Assembly (NCBI RefSeq): GCF_900102895.1
Contig: NZ_FNGD01000002.1
Span: forward strand, 62,001 to 126,000
Source: Arthrobacter sp. ov407
Lineage (GTDB): Bacteria > Actinomycetota > Actinomycetes > Actinomycetales > Micrococcaceae
Length of the DNA: 64,000 bases
Direction: 5' to 3'
Shown one piece after another: positions 16,687 to 25,851 of the stretch. Position 1 is the stretch's first letter, and each line of letters opens with the position of its first letter. Both the position numbers and the translations under genes were made by a program. Under the pieces are notes generated by a model. The model did not search any database and was not told where the DNA came from. It saw only the letters and a list, made by a program, of their open reading frames with translations.

Positions 16687-17169
16687 CTACTCGCCGGCGC
16701 CGACCCATTCCACAGTGCCGTCGGCGAAAAACTGTTCCTTCCAGATCGGCACCTGGGCCTTGATCCGGTCCACGAGTTCGGCACAGACCTCGAAGGCCTG
16801 GCCGCGGTGGGCTGCGGAGACGGCGCAGACCAGGGCAGGATCGCCGATCTCCAGCATGCCGATCCTGTGGGCCGCCCAGATCCGCACCGGCTGGTGCAGT
16901 TCCTCGACGACCTCGGCGCCGCCGGCCGGGACCGAGTGCTCGGCCACGAGCCCGGCGACGACGTCGGCCATTACCTGGTGCGCCGTCGGGTGGGCGCTGT
17001 AGCTGAGCCGGGAAACCTGCTTGCCGCCGTCGTGGTTGCGCACGACGCCGCTGAAGCTGACCACCGCTCCTGCGGTGTCCGACTCGACCGCCGCGATGGC
17101 CTGCCCCACGGAAATCGGCTCGGCGCTCAGCACGGCGTGAACGATTTCAAATCCAGTTTCAGTGCCCAT
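16687..17169 (-). CDS. moaE: Molybdopterin synthase catalytic subunit MoaE
   Basis: Large subunit of molybdopterin synthase, which transfers sulfur from MoaD thiocarboxylate to precursor Z. The 160-residue protein contains GAVVSFSGVVRNHDGG, LSYSAHPTAHQVM, AAHRIGMLEIGD, and the active-site Lys segment DRIKAQVPIWKEQFF. The ATG at 17169 overlaps the upstream mog gene by 11 nt, which supports coupling. It is the last gene of the seven-gene minus-strand molybdenum run. Its partner MoaD is encoded about 7.5 kb away. Confidence 0.95.
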   Translation of the reverse strand: MGTETGFEIVHAVLSAEPISVGQAIAAVESDTAGAVVSFSGVVRNHDGGKQVSRLSYSAHPTAHQVMADVVAGLVAEHSVPAGGAEVVEELHQPVRIWAAHRIGMLEIGDPALVCAVSAAHRGQAFEVCAELVDRIKAQVPIWKEQFFADGTVEWVGAGE

Positions 17170-17671
17170 GGCTGCCTTCCAGCTGGTCGCAAAGATGTCC
17201 AAGAATGGGATCCAGCACGCCCAGGCCGTCCATCACGCCCTTCGGGGATCCGGGGAGGTTCACGATAAACGTCTGTCCGGCCGCGCCCGCGTGGCCCCGG
17301 CTGAGCATGGCCATCGGCGTTTTGGCTGCACCGGCGCTCCGGATGCCCTCCATGATGCCTGGGATTTCCCGGTCCAGCAGGGGCAGGGTCTGCTCCGGCG
17401 TAGCGTCAGTGGGACTCAGCCCTGTGCCGCCGCTGGTGATGATGACGGCCGGCTGCTGGCTCAACAGGGCGCGGAGCGCGGCCCCCACCGGCGCCCCGTC
17501 CGGCACCACCATGGCAGGGAACGGCTCAAAGCCGTGTTCGGTGAGCCAATCGATGATGACAGGACCGGTGAGGTCCTCGTAGATACCGGCGGCCGCCCGG
17601 GTGGAGGCGATCACGACGCCGGCCTTCCGGCCGGTGGCGTCGCCGTGGCGGTGCGGTTCGGGCATGTTCAT
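17159..17671 (-). CDS. mog: Molybdopterin adenylyltransferase (MogA/MoaB family)
   Basis: Adenylates molybdopterin before metal insertion by MoeA. The 170-residue single-domain protein has the MPT-binding motif [18 protein letters not shown] and the C-terminal [12 protein letters not shown]. Length and motifs fit MogA/MoaB; the two names cannot be separated by eye. The N-terminus is [19 protein letters not shown]. It overlaps moaC by 4 nt and moaE by 11 nt, so it is translationally coupled on both sides. Confidence 0.93.
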   Translation of the reverse strand: MNMPEPHRHGDATGRKAGVVIASTRAAAGIYEDLTGPVIIDWLTEHGFEPFPAMVVPDGAPVGAALRALLSQQPAVIITSGGTGLSPTDATPEQTLPLLDREIPGIMEGIRSAGAAKTPMAMLSRGHAGAAGQTFIVNLPGSPKGVMDGLGVLDPILGHLCDQLEGSHGH

Positions 17672-18204
17672 AGGGTCCAGTCCCCGCTCTTGCCGCCGCT
17701 TTTGGCGAGCACCTTGATATCGGTCAGGACCGCGTGCTTGTCCACGGCCTTGATCATGTCGTACACGCTTAGTGCCGCGACCGTCGCCGCGGTCAGCGCT
17801 TCCATTTCGACCCCGGTGACACCGCGGGTCTTGACCGTGGCAAACACCGTCACGGAGTCGGTGTCGAGCTCAAAGTCGATGGTGACCTTGGCGATGGGCA
17901 GCGGGTGGCACAGCGGGATGAGGTCCGGCGTCTTCTTGGCCGCCATGATTCCGGCGATGCGGGCGACGGCCAGTGCGTCGCCCTTCGGGAGCTCGCCGCC
18001 GCCGAGGAGGGAAAGGACCTCGGCCGTGCTGCGGACGGTCGCGGTTGCCGTGGCTTCCCGCGTGGACTGCGCCTTGTTGGACACATCCACCATCTGGGCC
18101 GTGCCGTCGTGGCGGAGGTGGGTCAGGCGGGGGTGGTCCGCCGCGGCGTTATCCGCTGGTGCGGCATCCGCTTCAGGGTTTTCTGCTTCATTCACAGGAT
18201 CCAT
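17668..18204 (-). CDS. moaC: Cyclic pyranopterin monophosphate synthase MoaC
   Basis: Acts with MoaA to convert GTP to cyclic pyranopterin monophosphate. After an Ala/Asp-rich N-terminus of about 25 residues, the family motifs follow: [46 protein letters not shown], and the C-terminal [13 protein letters not shown]. Length 178 is normal. It overlaps moeA by 13 nt and mog by 4 nt within the molybdenum run. moaA is on the other strand about 5 kb away. Confidence 0.96.
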   Translation of the reverse strand: MDPVNEAENPEADAAPADNAAADHPRLTHLRHDGTAQMVDVSNKAQSTREATATATVRSTAEVLSLLGGGELPKGDALAVARIAGIMAAKKTPDLIPLCHPLPIAKVTIDFELDTDSVTVFATVKTRGVTGVEMEALTAATVAALSVYDMIKAVDKHAVLTDIKVLAKSGGKSGDWTL

Positions 18205-19415
18205 ACTTCCACTTCATCGCCCGCAGCGAGCGCCGCCGTCCCCTCAGGAACGTGAACCAGGGCGTTGGAGCGGGCCAGGGCATGGACCAGGTGCGAGCCC
18301 GCACCGCCCTCCAACCGGACTGTGCCGTCTGGAGCCAGCGTGCCGCGCCGGACCTGGTGCTTGCCCGGCGGGGAGGTCAGCGGTTCGGCGAGGCGCGCGC
18401 GGACCGCGGGCCGGAGCGCCGGCGCGCCGAACAGCTCCGTGAGGACCGGGCGAAGGAACATCTCGAAGGACACGAGGCAGCTCACCGGATTACCGGGAAA
18501 CCCCAGCACGGGGACGCCGTCGAAGCTGCCGATCCCCTGCGGGCCGCCCGGCTGCATCGCCACGGCGCCGAACTCGACGTCGTGTCCCGCCATTGCCTGC
18601 CGGACCACTTCATAGGCACCTTTGCTGACGCCACCGGTTGTGACGATCAGGTCGACGGCGGGACCATGGCGGCGCAGCAACGCGGCGAGCTCATCCGGCT
18701 GGTCAGTGGAGACGCCGGTCCGTGTGACCCGGAGCCCGGCCTGGCGCATGGAGGACTCGAGCAGCGTGCCGTTGGAGTCAAAGATCTTGCCCGGTCCCAG
18801 CGGGTTGCCCGGTTCCACGACTTCGTCGCCGGTGGTGACCAGGAGGACCCGAAGGGCGGGACGGACGGGCACATCCGTGTAGCCCATTGCCGCCAGCAGT
18901 CCCAGCTGGCCGGGGCCGAGGAAGGTCCCCGCGCCGAGGGCGAGCTCGCCGGAGCGGATGTCGCTGCCGGCGTCGCGCACAAACGTTCCGGCAGCCGCGG
19001 GGGGAAGGTGGACCGTGGCGGGCTCTCCGGGTGCGGGGAAGGAATCGGGCACGGCCTGTTCAATGGGTACGACGGCGTCGGCCCCGGCCGGCATCATCGC
19101 GCCGGTCATGATCGGTGCTGCCGTGCCAGCGGCCAGTTCTGCCGGTGCGGCACCGGCCGGGACGGGCGCGACGACGCGCAGTTCCGTGCCGCCGTCGGGC
19201 ACGTCGCCGCTGCGGATCGCGAAGCCGTCCATCTGCGAGTTGGCAAAGGGGGGAAGGTCCAGCGGCGCCAGGATGTCGGCGGCAAGTCCCCGGCCCAAGG
19301 CCTCGAGCAGCGGGATCCGTTCCACTCGTTCCTCGGTGCGGAGCGGGGCCAGCAGGGCGAGCACCTTGTCCCGGTGCGCTTGAACGCTAACGTGCCTTGT
19401 CTCGGTGCGGTGCAT
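18192..19415 (-). CDS. moeA: Molybdopterin molybdotransferase MoeA
   Basis: Inserts molybdate into adenylated molybdopterin. The 407-residue protein shows the N-terminal [17 protein letters not shown], the [19 protein letters not shown] region, [17 protein letters not shown] with the MPT-binding loop, [16 protein letters not shown], and a C-terminal domain IV ending near VEVWIL. The residue order matches MoeA across its length. It lies 26 nt after the molybdopterin oxidoreductase gene and overlaps moaC, so cofactor synthesis and the enzyme using it are likely on one message. Confidence 0.96.
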   Translation of the reverse strand: MHRTETRHVSVQAHRDKVLALLAPLRTEERVERIPLLEALGRGLAADILAPLDLPPFANSQMDGFAIRSGDVPDGGTELRVVAPVPAGAAPAELAAGTAAPIMTGAMMPAGADAVVPIEQAVPDSFPAPGEPATVHLPPAAAGTFVRDAGSDIRSGELALGAGTFLGPGQLGLLAAMGYTDVPVRPALRVLLVTTGDEVVEPGNPLGPGKIFDSNGTLLESSMRQAGLRVTRTGVSTDQPDELAALLRRHGPAVDLIVTTGGVSKGAYEVVRQAMAGHDVEFGAVAMQPGGPQGIGSFDGVPVLGFPGNPVSCLVSFEMFLRPVLTELFGAPALRPAVRARLAEPLTSPPGKHQVRRGTLAPDGTVRLEGGAGSHLVHALARSNALVHVPEGTAALAAGDEVEVWIL

Positions 19416-19441
19416 GCGTTTCCTGACCTTTGCTCGGCTCG

Positions 19442-21229
19442 CTAGGACTTCACTTCCACTCTAATCGTGTGGTAGCCGGTGGCCCCGCTCGGCGCGACGG
19501 GGGCCGACTCCTCGACTTGCGGAACGCCGTCGAGGGTGGTGGCCCGGACCTGGACCTCGTACCGGCCCGGAGTCAGCGGCGGGCCCAGCTTCCACTGGTA
19601 CCAGGTGTCCTTGGAAATGCCCGGGGCCAGCTCGGCCTGATGCCAGTCGCCGCCGTTGGCCCGCAACTCCACCTTGCCGATGCCCGTGTGTTGGGCCCAC
19701 GCGACGCCGCCGAACACCACGGTCCCGGCCCTCACGCTGGTCCCGTCGCGCGGCACGTCGATGCGGGACGAGGTCTTGATGGGCCCGCGCTCGCTCCAGC
19801 CGCGGGGCGTCCAGTAGGCGACGTCGTCGGCATAACGGGTCACCTTGAGCTCGGTGACCCACTTGGTGGCCGAGACGTAGCCGTACAGTCCCGGCACGAT
19901 CAGCCGGACCGGGAACCCGTGCTCCAGCGGGAGCGGTTCACCGTTCATTCCCACGACCAGCAGCGCGTCCCTGCTGTCCGTAAGGGCCTCGAGCGGAGTC
20001 CCGGCGGTCCAGCCGTCCGTGCTGCGGGAGAGGACCATGTCCGCCCCCGGCTTGGGACCGGCCATGGCGAGCAGCTCGCGGACGGGCCAACCGAGCCAGC
20101 GGGCGTTGCCGATCAGGTCCCCGCCCACCTCGTTGGAAACGCAGGCGATGGTCACGTAGCGTTCCGTCAGGGGTTTGGACAGGAGGGTGGCGAAGTCGAG
20201 TTCGATCTCGCGCTCCACCAGGCCCGTGACCCTCAACGTCCACTTGTCCGGCTCCAGCAGTGGCACACGCAGGGCGGTGTCGATCCGGTAGAAATCCTTG
20301 TTCGGCGTCACGAGCGGGCCCAGGCCGTCCAGCCGGATCTCGGCACCGGCGGGTACCGGCGGCGCCGGCGCGGCGGGCGCGGGGAGGACCAGCCTGCTGC
20401 GCACCTCAGTGACGACGGCGGCCGCTCCCCTAAGGGTGGAGGCGAGCACACCGGCCACGGCGGCAACCCCGGCCGTCCCGCCCAAGGCCAGCAGGAAGCG
20501 GCGGCGGGCAGGCCCGGGTTCATTGGCGGTAGCGTCCTCAGGCTGCGCCGGGGCTTCCGTCGAGGCGGACTCCGCCGCAGCCGGGGCTTCCGTCGAGGCG
20601 GCTTCCGTCGCGGCGGGCTCCGCCGCAGGGGTTCCGCCTGCGGCGGGTTTCCACTCCAACAGTTTCCGGATGAGCCACCGCAACAATGCGATGCCCACCA
20701 GTGCCACGAGCACCGGGACGGGGATGGCGTTGGCGGTCAGATCGGGCCGGCTCAGCACGGCCACGAGGCCTACCGCGCCGAACACCGCGATGAGAATCAC
20801 CCCGGCGGAGCGGCGCCGCACTTCCAGGACACCGGACAAGGCCGCGAGTGCGGCGATGACCAGCGCCATGCCGACCAGCAGTGCCACCTTGTCTGCCGTG
20901 CCGAACACGGAGATAACCCATTCCTTGACACCCGGCGGGACGGTGTCGATCACGGCTCCGCCCACGGCCGTCACCGGAGAAACCGTAGGGCTCACCAGGC
21001 TGGCGGTGAGCTCACCGAGCACCACCGCGGTCCCCACGGCCACCAGTCCGGCCCCGCCGGCCCACAGGTCCCGCGCCCGCTGCTGTTGGGTGCGCTGCTG
21101 CTGGGTGGGCTGCTGGTGGGTGCCCTGTTGCGGGGCCTGTAGTTGCGGGTCCTGCGGTTGCCGGGTCCGTCCCCGTTGCCCCTGCGTTCCTCCTTGTTCG
21201 TGGTCCTTGCCAGCGAGTGTCCCGTCCAT
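19442..21229 (-). CDS. Membrane-anchored molybdopterin oxidoreductase (sulfite oxidase-like)
   Basis: Sulfite-oxidase-fold molybdoenzyme fused to an N-terminal membrane module. Order: Gln-rich basic N-terminus (to about residue 50); four TM segments to about residue 190; an Ala/Thr/Glu/Pro linker; a Tat-like motif RRRFLLALGG next to a fifth hydrophobic stretch; then the catalytic domain. The catalytic domain has the Mo-ligand cysteine in TIACVSNEVGG and a C-terminal Mo-co dimerisation domain. The start at ATG 21229 has a GGGGAAGG site. Such proteins usually place the catalytic domain outside the membrane. Substrate is unknown; no haem-binding CxxCH is seen. It sits between a two-component pair and moeA on the same strand. 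Confidence 0.9.
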   Translation of the reverse strand: MDGTLAGKDHEQGGTQGQRGRTRQPQDPQLQAPQQGTHQQPTQQQRTQQQRARDLWAGGAGLVAVGTAVVLGELTASLVSPTVSPVTAVGGAVIDTVPPGVKEWVISVFGTADKVALLVGMALVIAALAALSGVLEVRRRSAGVILIAVFGAVGLVAVLSRPDLTANAIPVPVLVALVGIALLRWLIRKLLEWKPAAGGTPAAEPAATEAASTEAPAAAESASTEAPAQPEDATANEPGPARRRFLLALGGTAGVAAVAGVLASTLRGAAAVVTEVRSRLVLPAPAAPAPPVPAGAEIRLDGLGPLVTPNKDFYRIDTALRVPLLEPDKWTLRVTGLVEREIELDFATLLSKPLTERYVTIACVSNEVGGDLIGNARWLGWPVRELLAMAGPKPGADMVLSRSTDGWTAGTPLEALTDSRDALLVVGMNGEPLPLEHGFPVRLIVPGLYGYVSATKWVTELKVTRYADDVAYWTPRGWSERGPIKTSSRIDVPRDGTSVRAGTVVFGGVAWAQHTGIGKVELRANGGDWHQAELAPGISKDTWYQWKLGPPLTPGRYEVQVRATTLDGVPQVEESAPVAPSGATGYHTIRVEVKS

Positions 21230-21264
21230 TTCCTTCCCCTGTCCGTCAAAGCCAACGCCACTGT

Positions 21265-22521
21265 TCACTGTGCCCGTCCTGCCCGGAGCTGTTCGTCCGC
21301 TACTGACTCTTGGGCGCCAGATCCCTGGCCAGGGAGCAGCAGTGAGAACCGGCATCCGCCGTCGACGTTTTCCACCGTGACCGTGCCCTGATGGGCGCTG
21401 ACTATTCCTGCAACAATGCTCAGGCCGAGCCCGGCGCCGCTGTAGCGCATGGCGCCTGCCGGCTCAACCGACCTGGGCACCAGGTCGCCGTCGATCCCAA
21501 CACCGTCGTCCCCGGCGGACCAACGGCCGGGCTGCCGCCGGGCCGGGTCCTTCTGCCAGCCGGTCTCGAACACATGCGGGAGGTCTGCTTCGGGGATCCC
21601 GCCGCAGCCGTCGGTGACCGCGACGACGGCCCGATCCCCTTCCCGGCCGACTTCCACCGTGACGCGGGAACCGGGTGCGCTGTGGACAATCGCGTTGAGC
21701 ACCACATTCCGGATGGCGCGCCCCATCGAGGGGCCGTCGGCGAGGGCCAGGCTTTCCCGCCGGCCGCCGCCGTCGAGCGTAATGCCGTGCTGCTGCGCCA
21801 GTGCGGCGAGATCGGCAATCGCGTCGCTGGCGAGGTCGTAGAGGTCCAACGGTTCGGCCTTGAGCCGCATCGTTCCGGCGTGGATCTTCGACAGCTCCAG
21901 GAGGTCGTTGACCATGCCGGCCATGAGGTCGGTCTGGGCGATGATCTTGCGGTAATAGCCGGGAACGTCCGACGCCATGCCGTCCTCCAGGGCCTCGGTC
22001 ATGGCCCGCATGCTCGCCAGCGGCGTCCGGAGATCGTGGGAAATCCAGCTGACCAGTTCGCGGCGGGCGTTCTCGACGGCGGTCTCGCGCTGCCGGGATG
22101 CTTCCAGCATTCGGCTGCTGGATTCGAGCTCGGCGGCGAGGGCGGCAAGTTCGTGGCTCATCACCGGGGACTGGATCCCGGGGCTCTCGCCGCGGCCGAT
22201 ACTCCGGGCGGCGTCGGCCAGCGCCTTGGCGTTCCGCGACACCCTTGATCCCAGCACGAGGGCGATCGAAACAGCCACCGCCGAGGCAACAGCCAGGACG
22301 TACCACATGACCTCGAGGTCACGTGCGGAGATGAACATGGCGTTGAAGGCGCTGACCATTCCGGCCGTCAGGACCGCCACGGCGGCGAGCACCACCACAC
22401 AGATCTGGACGGCGAAGGATGCCCTGCGCAGCGATTTCAGGATGAGCAGTGACGCGGCCCCGATCACGGCTCCCCACGCCACGGCCCAGCCGATGATGGT
22501 CAGGAGTTCAGAGGTCTGCAC
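21265..22521 (-). CDS. Sensor histidine kinase
   Basis: A 418-residue membrane kinase with three TM stretches (LLTIIGWAVAWGAVIGAASL, ICVVVLAAVAVLTAG, VMWYVLAVASAVAVSIALVL) and little extracellular sequence, then a short HAMP-like region. The H-box is LVSWISHDLRTPLASM; the ATPase domain shows VVLNAIVHSAPGS (N), VTDGCGGIPEADL (G1) and GLGLSIVAGIV (G2). I chose the GTG at 22521, which has a GGAGG site and overlaps the response regulator stop by 14 nt; a longer frame reaches 22563. With almost no periplasmic loop, it probably senses a membrane signal. It presumably acts on the adjacent regulator. Confidence 0.93.
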   Translation of the reverse strand: MQTSELLTIIGWAVAWGAVIGAASLLILKSLRRASFAVQICVVVLAAVAVLTAGMVSAFNAMFISARDLEVMWYVLAVASAVAVSIALVLGSRVSRNAKALADAARSIGRGESPGIQSPVMSHELAALAAELESSSRMLEASRQRETAVENARRELVSWISHDLRTPLASMRAMTEALEDGMASDVPGYYRKIIAQTDLMAGMVNDLLELSKIHAGTMRLKAEPLDLYDLASDAIADLAALAQQHGITLDGGGRRESLALADGPSMGRAIRNVVLNAIVHSAPGSRVTVEVGREGDRAVVAVTDGCGGIPEADLPHVFETGWQKDPARRQPGRWSAGDDGVGIDGDLVPRSVEPAGAMRYSGAGLGLSIVAGIVSAHQGTVTVENVDGGCRFSLLLPGQGSGAQESVADEQLRAGRAQ

Positions 22522-23251
22522 CGGCGGACTCCTCCTCGTCGCTGGGGTCCAGCCGGTAGCCAACGCCCCAGACCGTTTTCAGCACGGAGGGGCGGGTGGG
22601 ATCGTCCTCGATCTTCTCCCGCAGCCTCCGCACGTGGACCGTCACCGTGGACAGGTCCCCGTAGTCCCAGCCCCAGACGGCCTTCATGAGTTCCTCGCGG
22701 CTGAAGACCTGACGGGGACGGCGGAGCATGAAGGCCAGCAGGTCGAACTCCCGGGCTGTCAGCGCCAAGGGCCTGCCATGGCGGGAGACGGTGCGCGCGG
22801 CCGGGCTGAGGTCGAAGCCGCCCACTTCGACGGAGGGCTCCGGGCTAAATTCGGGAATGCTTCGGCGGAGGACCGAGCGGACCCGCAGAACCAGCTCACG
22901 GGGTGAGAACGGCTTGGTGACGTAGTCGTCCGCGCCGGCTTCCAGGCCAAGGATCCGGTCGTCCTCCGTCCCGAGTGCGGTGAGCATGATGACCGGGACA
23001 CTGTGTGCCGCACGGAGCCGGCGGCAGACTTCCACGCCGTCCAGGCCCGGCAGCATCCGGTCCAGCAGCACCAGGTCCGGGCGGCGTTCGGCCGCGAGGC
23101 GCAGGGCCGTAAACCCGTCGGCGGCGAGGACCACCTGGAATCCCGCCTGGACGAGGTAGTCGCGGACCACTGCGGCGATGGTCGGCTCGTCTTCGACGAG
23201 GAGGATGCGCCGGAACTCTGTTGCGTCCGTGGCCGGCTGGGTCTTGTTCAC
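22508..23251 (-). CDS. OmpR-family response regulator
   Basis: A 247-residue regulator with an N-terminal receiver domain (RRILLVEDEPTIAAV; phosphoacceptor Asp in LVLLDRMLPGLDG; conserved Lys in YVTKPFSPRELVLR). The C-terminal winged helix reads LTAREFDLLAFMLRRPRQVFSREELM followed by VTVHVRRLREKI. The GTG at 23251 gives a normal N-terminus; the frame is open upstream but lacks domain content. First gene of the minus-strand molybdenum run, divergent from moaA, so it is the natural candidate regulator of both directions. Confidence 0.94.
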   Translation of the reverse strand: MNKTQPATDATEFRRILLVEDEPTIAAVVRDYLVQAGFQVVLAADGFTALRLAAERRPDLVLLDRMLPGLDGVEVCRRLRAAHSVPVIMLTALGTEDDRILGLEAGADDYVTKPFSPRELVLRVRSVLRRSIPEFSPEPSVEVGGFDLSPAARTVSRHGRPLALTAREFDLLAFMLRRPRQVFSREELMKAVWGWDYGDLSTVTVHVRRLREKIEDDPTRPSVLKTVWGVGYRLDPSDEEESAGADL

Positions 23252-23383
23252 GCTTCCAGCATAGGTTCGCGGCTGCTCCGCGGGCAGGGCTCCGGATCCC
23301 CGCAGGGCATCCTTCCCGAATACGTAATATCCGTGCCGCCATGCGGCTGTGACGTGGGCAGCGACGTGGCGTAGCCTGACTGT

Positions 23384-24523
23384 ATGACAGTTCAACTGGG
23401 TATGCCCCAGCCCCGCGAGGCAGGCAGTCCAGGAGTCGGCATGCCTCTTGCGGCCGCACTGCCCGGGCGCCCGGAGGGCCTGCCCGCCGGGCTCGTGGAT
23501 CGCTACGGCCGCCGTGCCACGGACATGCGCCTCTCACTGACGGACAAGTGCAATCTGCGCTGCACCTATTGCATGCCGGCCGAGGGCCTGGAGTGGTTGT
23601 CCAAGCAGGCGGTGATGTCCGCGGACGAAATCGTCCGGATCGTGCGGATCGGCGTCGACATGCTCGGCGTACGCGAACTGCGGCTAACCGGCGGCGAGCC
23701 GCTGGTGCGCGCGGACCTGCTGGAGATCATCGCCGTGCTCCGCCAGGCCCACCCCGGGCTGCCGATCTCAATGACCACCAACGGCGTCGGCCTGGACAAG
23801 AAGGCCGCCGGGCTCAAGGCCGCGGGACTCACCAGGATCAACGTTTCGCTGGACTCCCTCCATGAGGAAACCTTCACCCAACTGACCCGCCGCCCCTTCC
23901 TGAACAAGGTCCTCGCCGGCGTTGACGCCGCCTGGGCTGCAGGCCTGGGCCCGGTCAAGCTCAACGCCGTGCTCATGCGCGGGATCAATGACGCCGAGTC
24001 CCCGGCCCTGCTAGCCTGGGCACTGGGCCGCGGTTATGAACTGCGCTTCATCGAGCAGATGCCGCTGGACGCGGACCACGGCTGGACCCGACGGAACATG
24101 ATCACCGCCGCGGAGATCCGCGAACTGCTCTCCACCGACTACGTCCTCAGTTCCGACCCGCGGGACCGCGACGGCGCCCCGGCTGAACGGTTCGAAGTCC
24201 GGGCCCGCGTTCCCGGCACCGACCGGGCCACCGGCCCTGTCCTCGGCACGGTGGGCATCATCGCCTCCGTCACGGAGCCGTTCTGCTCAGACTGCCGCCG
24301 CACGCGCATCACCGCCGAGGGCAAGATCATGAGCTGCCTGTTCTCACGCGAGGAAGTGGACCTGCTGGGGCTGCTGCGCGAGGGCGCAGGCGACGAACAG
24401 CTCGCCGAACGCTGGCAGGATGCCATGTGGATCAAGCCCAAGGCCCACGGCATGGACCATGTGGGACTCGGCTCCGCCGACTTCGTCCAGCCGGACCGCA
24501 GCATGAGCGCCATCGGAGGCTGA
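23384..24523 (+). CDS. moaA: GTP 3',8-cyclase MoaA
   Basis: Radical SAM enzyme that starts molybdenum cofactor synthesis from GTP. The N-terminal cluster motif is CNLRCTYCM (near residue 56). SAM-binding LTGGEPLVR follows, then SMTTNGVGL and NVSLDSL. The C-terminal second cluster is FCSDCRRTRIT with a further Cys in MSCLFS. The protein ends in Gly-Gly, the C-terminal pair required in MoaA. Length 379 includes a Pro/Gly-rich N-terminal extension. A TAGCCT hexamer 6 nt before the ATG suggests a leaderless transcript. moaD follows after 7 nt. Confidence 0.97.
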   Translation: MTVQLGMPQPREAGSPGVGMPLAAALPGRPEGLPAGLVDRYGRRATDMRLSLTDKCNLRCTYCMPAEGLEWLSKQAVMSADEIVRIVRIGVDMLGVRELRLTGGEPLVRADLLEIIAVLRQAHPGLPISMTTNGVGLDKKAAGLKAAGLTRINVSLDSLHEETFTQLTRRPFLNKVLAGVDAAWAAGLGPVKLNAVLMRGINDAESPALLAWALGRGYELRFIEQMPLDADHGWTRRNMITAAEIRELLSTDYVLSSDPRDRDGAPAERFEVRARVPGTDRATGPVLGTVGIIASVTEPFCSDCRRTRITAEGKIMSCLFSREEVDLLGLLREGAGDEQLAERWQDAMWIKPKAHGMDHVGLGSADFVQPDRSMSAIGG

Positions 24524-24530
24524 TTTTTTC

Positions 24531-24797
24531 GTGAACGTACGCTACTTCGCTGCAGCGCGCGCTGCCGCCGGTGTGGATGAGGAAAGCTACGAGCTAGCCG
24601 ACGGCGACACCCTCGCCTCGCTGCTCCAGGCGATCCTCGCCGTCGAGCGCCCCGAACCGCCGGCCGGTACGCCGCCGCTGGCCCGCATCCTGTCCCGCTC
24701 CAGCTTCCTGCTCAACGAGGTTGCGGTGCGTGACCACGCCGCGGCGCTCGAGCCTGCCGACGTCGTGGACGTGCTGCCGCCGTTCGCGGGCGGCTAG
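24531..24797 (+). CDS. moaD: Molybdopterin synthase sulfur carrier subunit MoaD
   Basis: Small ubiquitin-fold sulfur carrier whose C-terminal glycine is adenylated and thiocarboxylated. The 88-residue protein begins [13 protein letters not shown] and ends [12 protein letters not shown], with the required GG tail and the hydrophobic strand before it. GTG start. It lies 7 nt after moaA, so the two form an operon; its partner moaE is at the far end of the opposite-strand run. Confidence 0.95.
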   Translation: MNVRYFAAARAAAGVDEESYELADGDTLASLLQAILAVERPEPPAGTPPLARILSRSSFLLNEVAVRDHAAALEPADVVDVLPPFAGG

Positions 24798-24924
24798 GCG
24801 CAGCACGTCCGGCACTGAATCCCGGACGGCGGGCGCCGGAATTCTGGGGTATCGCGTGGACCCTGCCGGTCCTAGAGTGTGGAATATCCCAACGGCAGGC
24901 GACAGCAGCAATCAGGAGAGCGCC

Positions 24925-25206
24925 ATGTTTACCTTGCAGATCGAGCATAAGATCAAGGATTTTGGAATGTGGAAGGCGGCGTTCGACCGTGATCCGGTGA
25001 ACCGTGCGGCGTCGGGAGTCACTACGTACCGCATCGGCCGCCCGGTGGACGACCCGCACTATGTGGTGGTCGAGCTGGATTTCGAGCAGCGTGGGCAGGC
25101 GGAAGCCTTGTTGGCCAATCTCCAGGCCAAGGTCTGGAACTCCGCCGACTTGGCCCCGGCCCTTGAGGGGGCGCCAAAGACCCGGATTCTGGAGGCGGCA
25201 TCCTGA
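24925..25206 (+). CDS. Small protein, probable dimeric alpha/beta-barrel fold
   Basis: A 93-residue protein not recognised as a named family. It begins [23 protein letters not shown] and contains [21 protein letters not shown] and [10 protein letters not shown]. The alternating strands and FxxWKxxFDRDP pattern suggest a ferredoxin-like (antibiotic-biosynthesis monooxygenase/cyclase type) fold. A good AGGAGAG site precedes the ATG, and a TAGAGT -10-like hexamer near 24873 could be its promoter. It is separated from moaD by 127 bp, so it is probably not part of the molybdenum operon. Confidence 0.75.
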   Translation: MFTLQIEHKIKDFGMWKAAFDRDPVNRAASGVTTYRIGRPVDDPHYVVVELDFEQRGQAEALLANLQAKVWNSADLAPALEGAPKTRILEAAS

Positions 25207-25296
25207 GAGCGCGAGCCTGAACCCCACGCCTGAATACCCAGCCACACCAGAGAAGAAAATCTTGCCGAGCGCGAAGCCTCACGCAGGGCTGATGAC

Positions 25297-25794
25297 TTAC
25301 GCCGGGATAGACGCGCCCTCAGCGACGCGACGGCACACGGTGGTCATGAAGGGCATGAAGTCGCTCGCCTTGCCCAGGCGGAGACCGGCGGTGTGCGTCA
25401 GCTCGTCGTCGTCCACCCGGAAGGTGTGCCGCGCGGTGCCGCGGTCGCTGCGCCGTTCCACGGTCAGGGTGCCGCCTTCCATGCTGGCGCGCGCGGGCCC
25501 CTCGGGCGGCAGCCCCAAGCTGTTGACGTGGTACCAGAACGTGTCGGGATGGTCCGGGTCCGTCGTGAAGACCCCATGGCCTTCGGCCCGGGTCCCGTCC
25601 GCATCCGAATGCCGGTAGCTCTGGGTCACGGCAAGCCCGGCGGCCGCACGGGAAAAGATGATCTCGGTATCGGCGCTGCGCGCCGGACCCCACGCGGTTG
25701 CCTCCCAGTGCGTGGTCCCCGTCCAATGCCCCAGAAAAACCTCAAGCGCCGCGCATGCACTGCCTGGCAGTGGCCGGTCCACAGTTTCTCCCAT
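25297..25794 (-). CDS. DUF1579-like protein
   Basis: A 165-residue protein resembling DUF1579/heme-binding-like beta-barrel proteins. Features are FLGHWTGTTHWEATAW near the start, then AVTQSYRHSDADG, GHGVFTTDPDHPDTFWYH, and MEGGTLTVERRSDRGTARHTFRV, with regular strand-forming repeats. Function unknown. GGAGGAACTCCAT precedes the ATG. It lies 57 nt downstream of the M16 protease gene on the same strand and is convergent with the 93-residue protein. Confidence 0.8.
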   Translation of the reverse strand: MGETVDRPLPGSACAALEVFLGHWTGTTHWEATAWGPARSADTEIIFSRAAAGLAVTQSYRHSDADGTRAEGHGVFTTDPDHPDTFWYHVNSLGLPPEGPARASMEGGTLTVERRSDRGTARHTFRVDDDELTHTAGLRLGKASDFMPFMTTVCRRVAEGASIPA

Positions 25795-25851
25795 ATGGAG
25801 TTCCTCCCGAGTGACCCCGCCACCATCATGACGCCGTGCCTGCTGTGGTGT

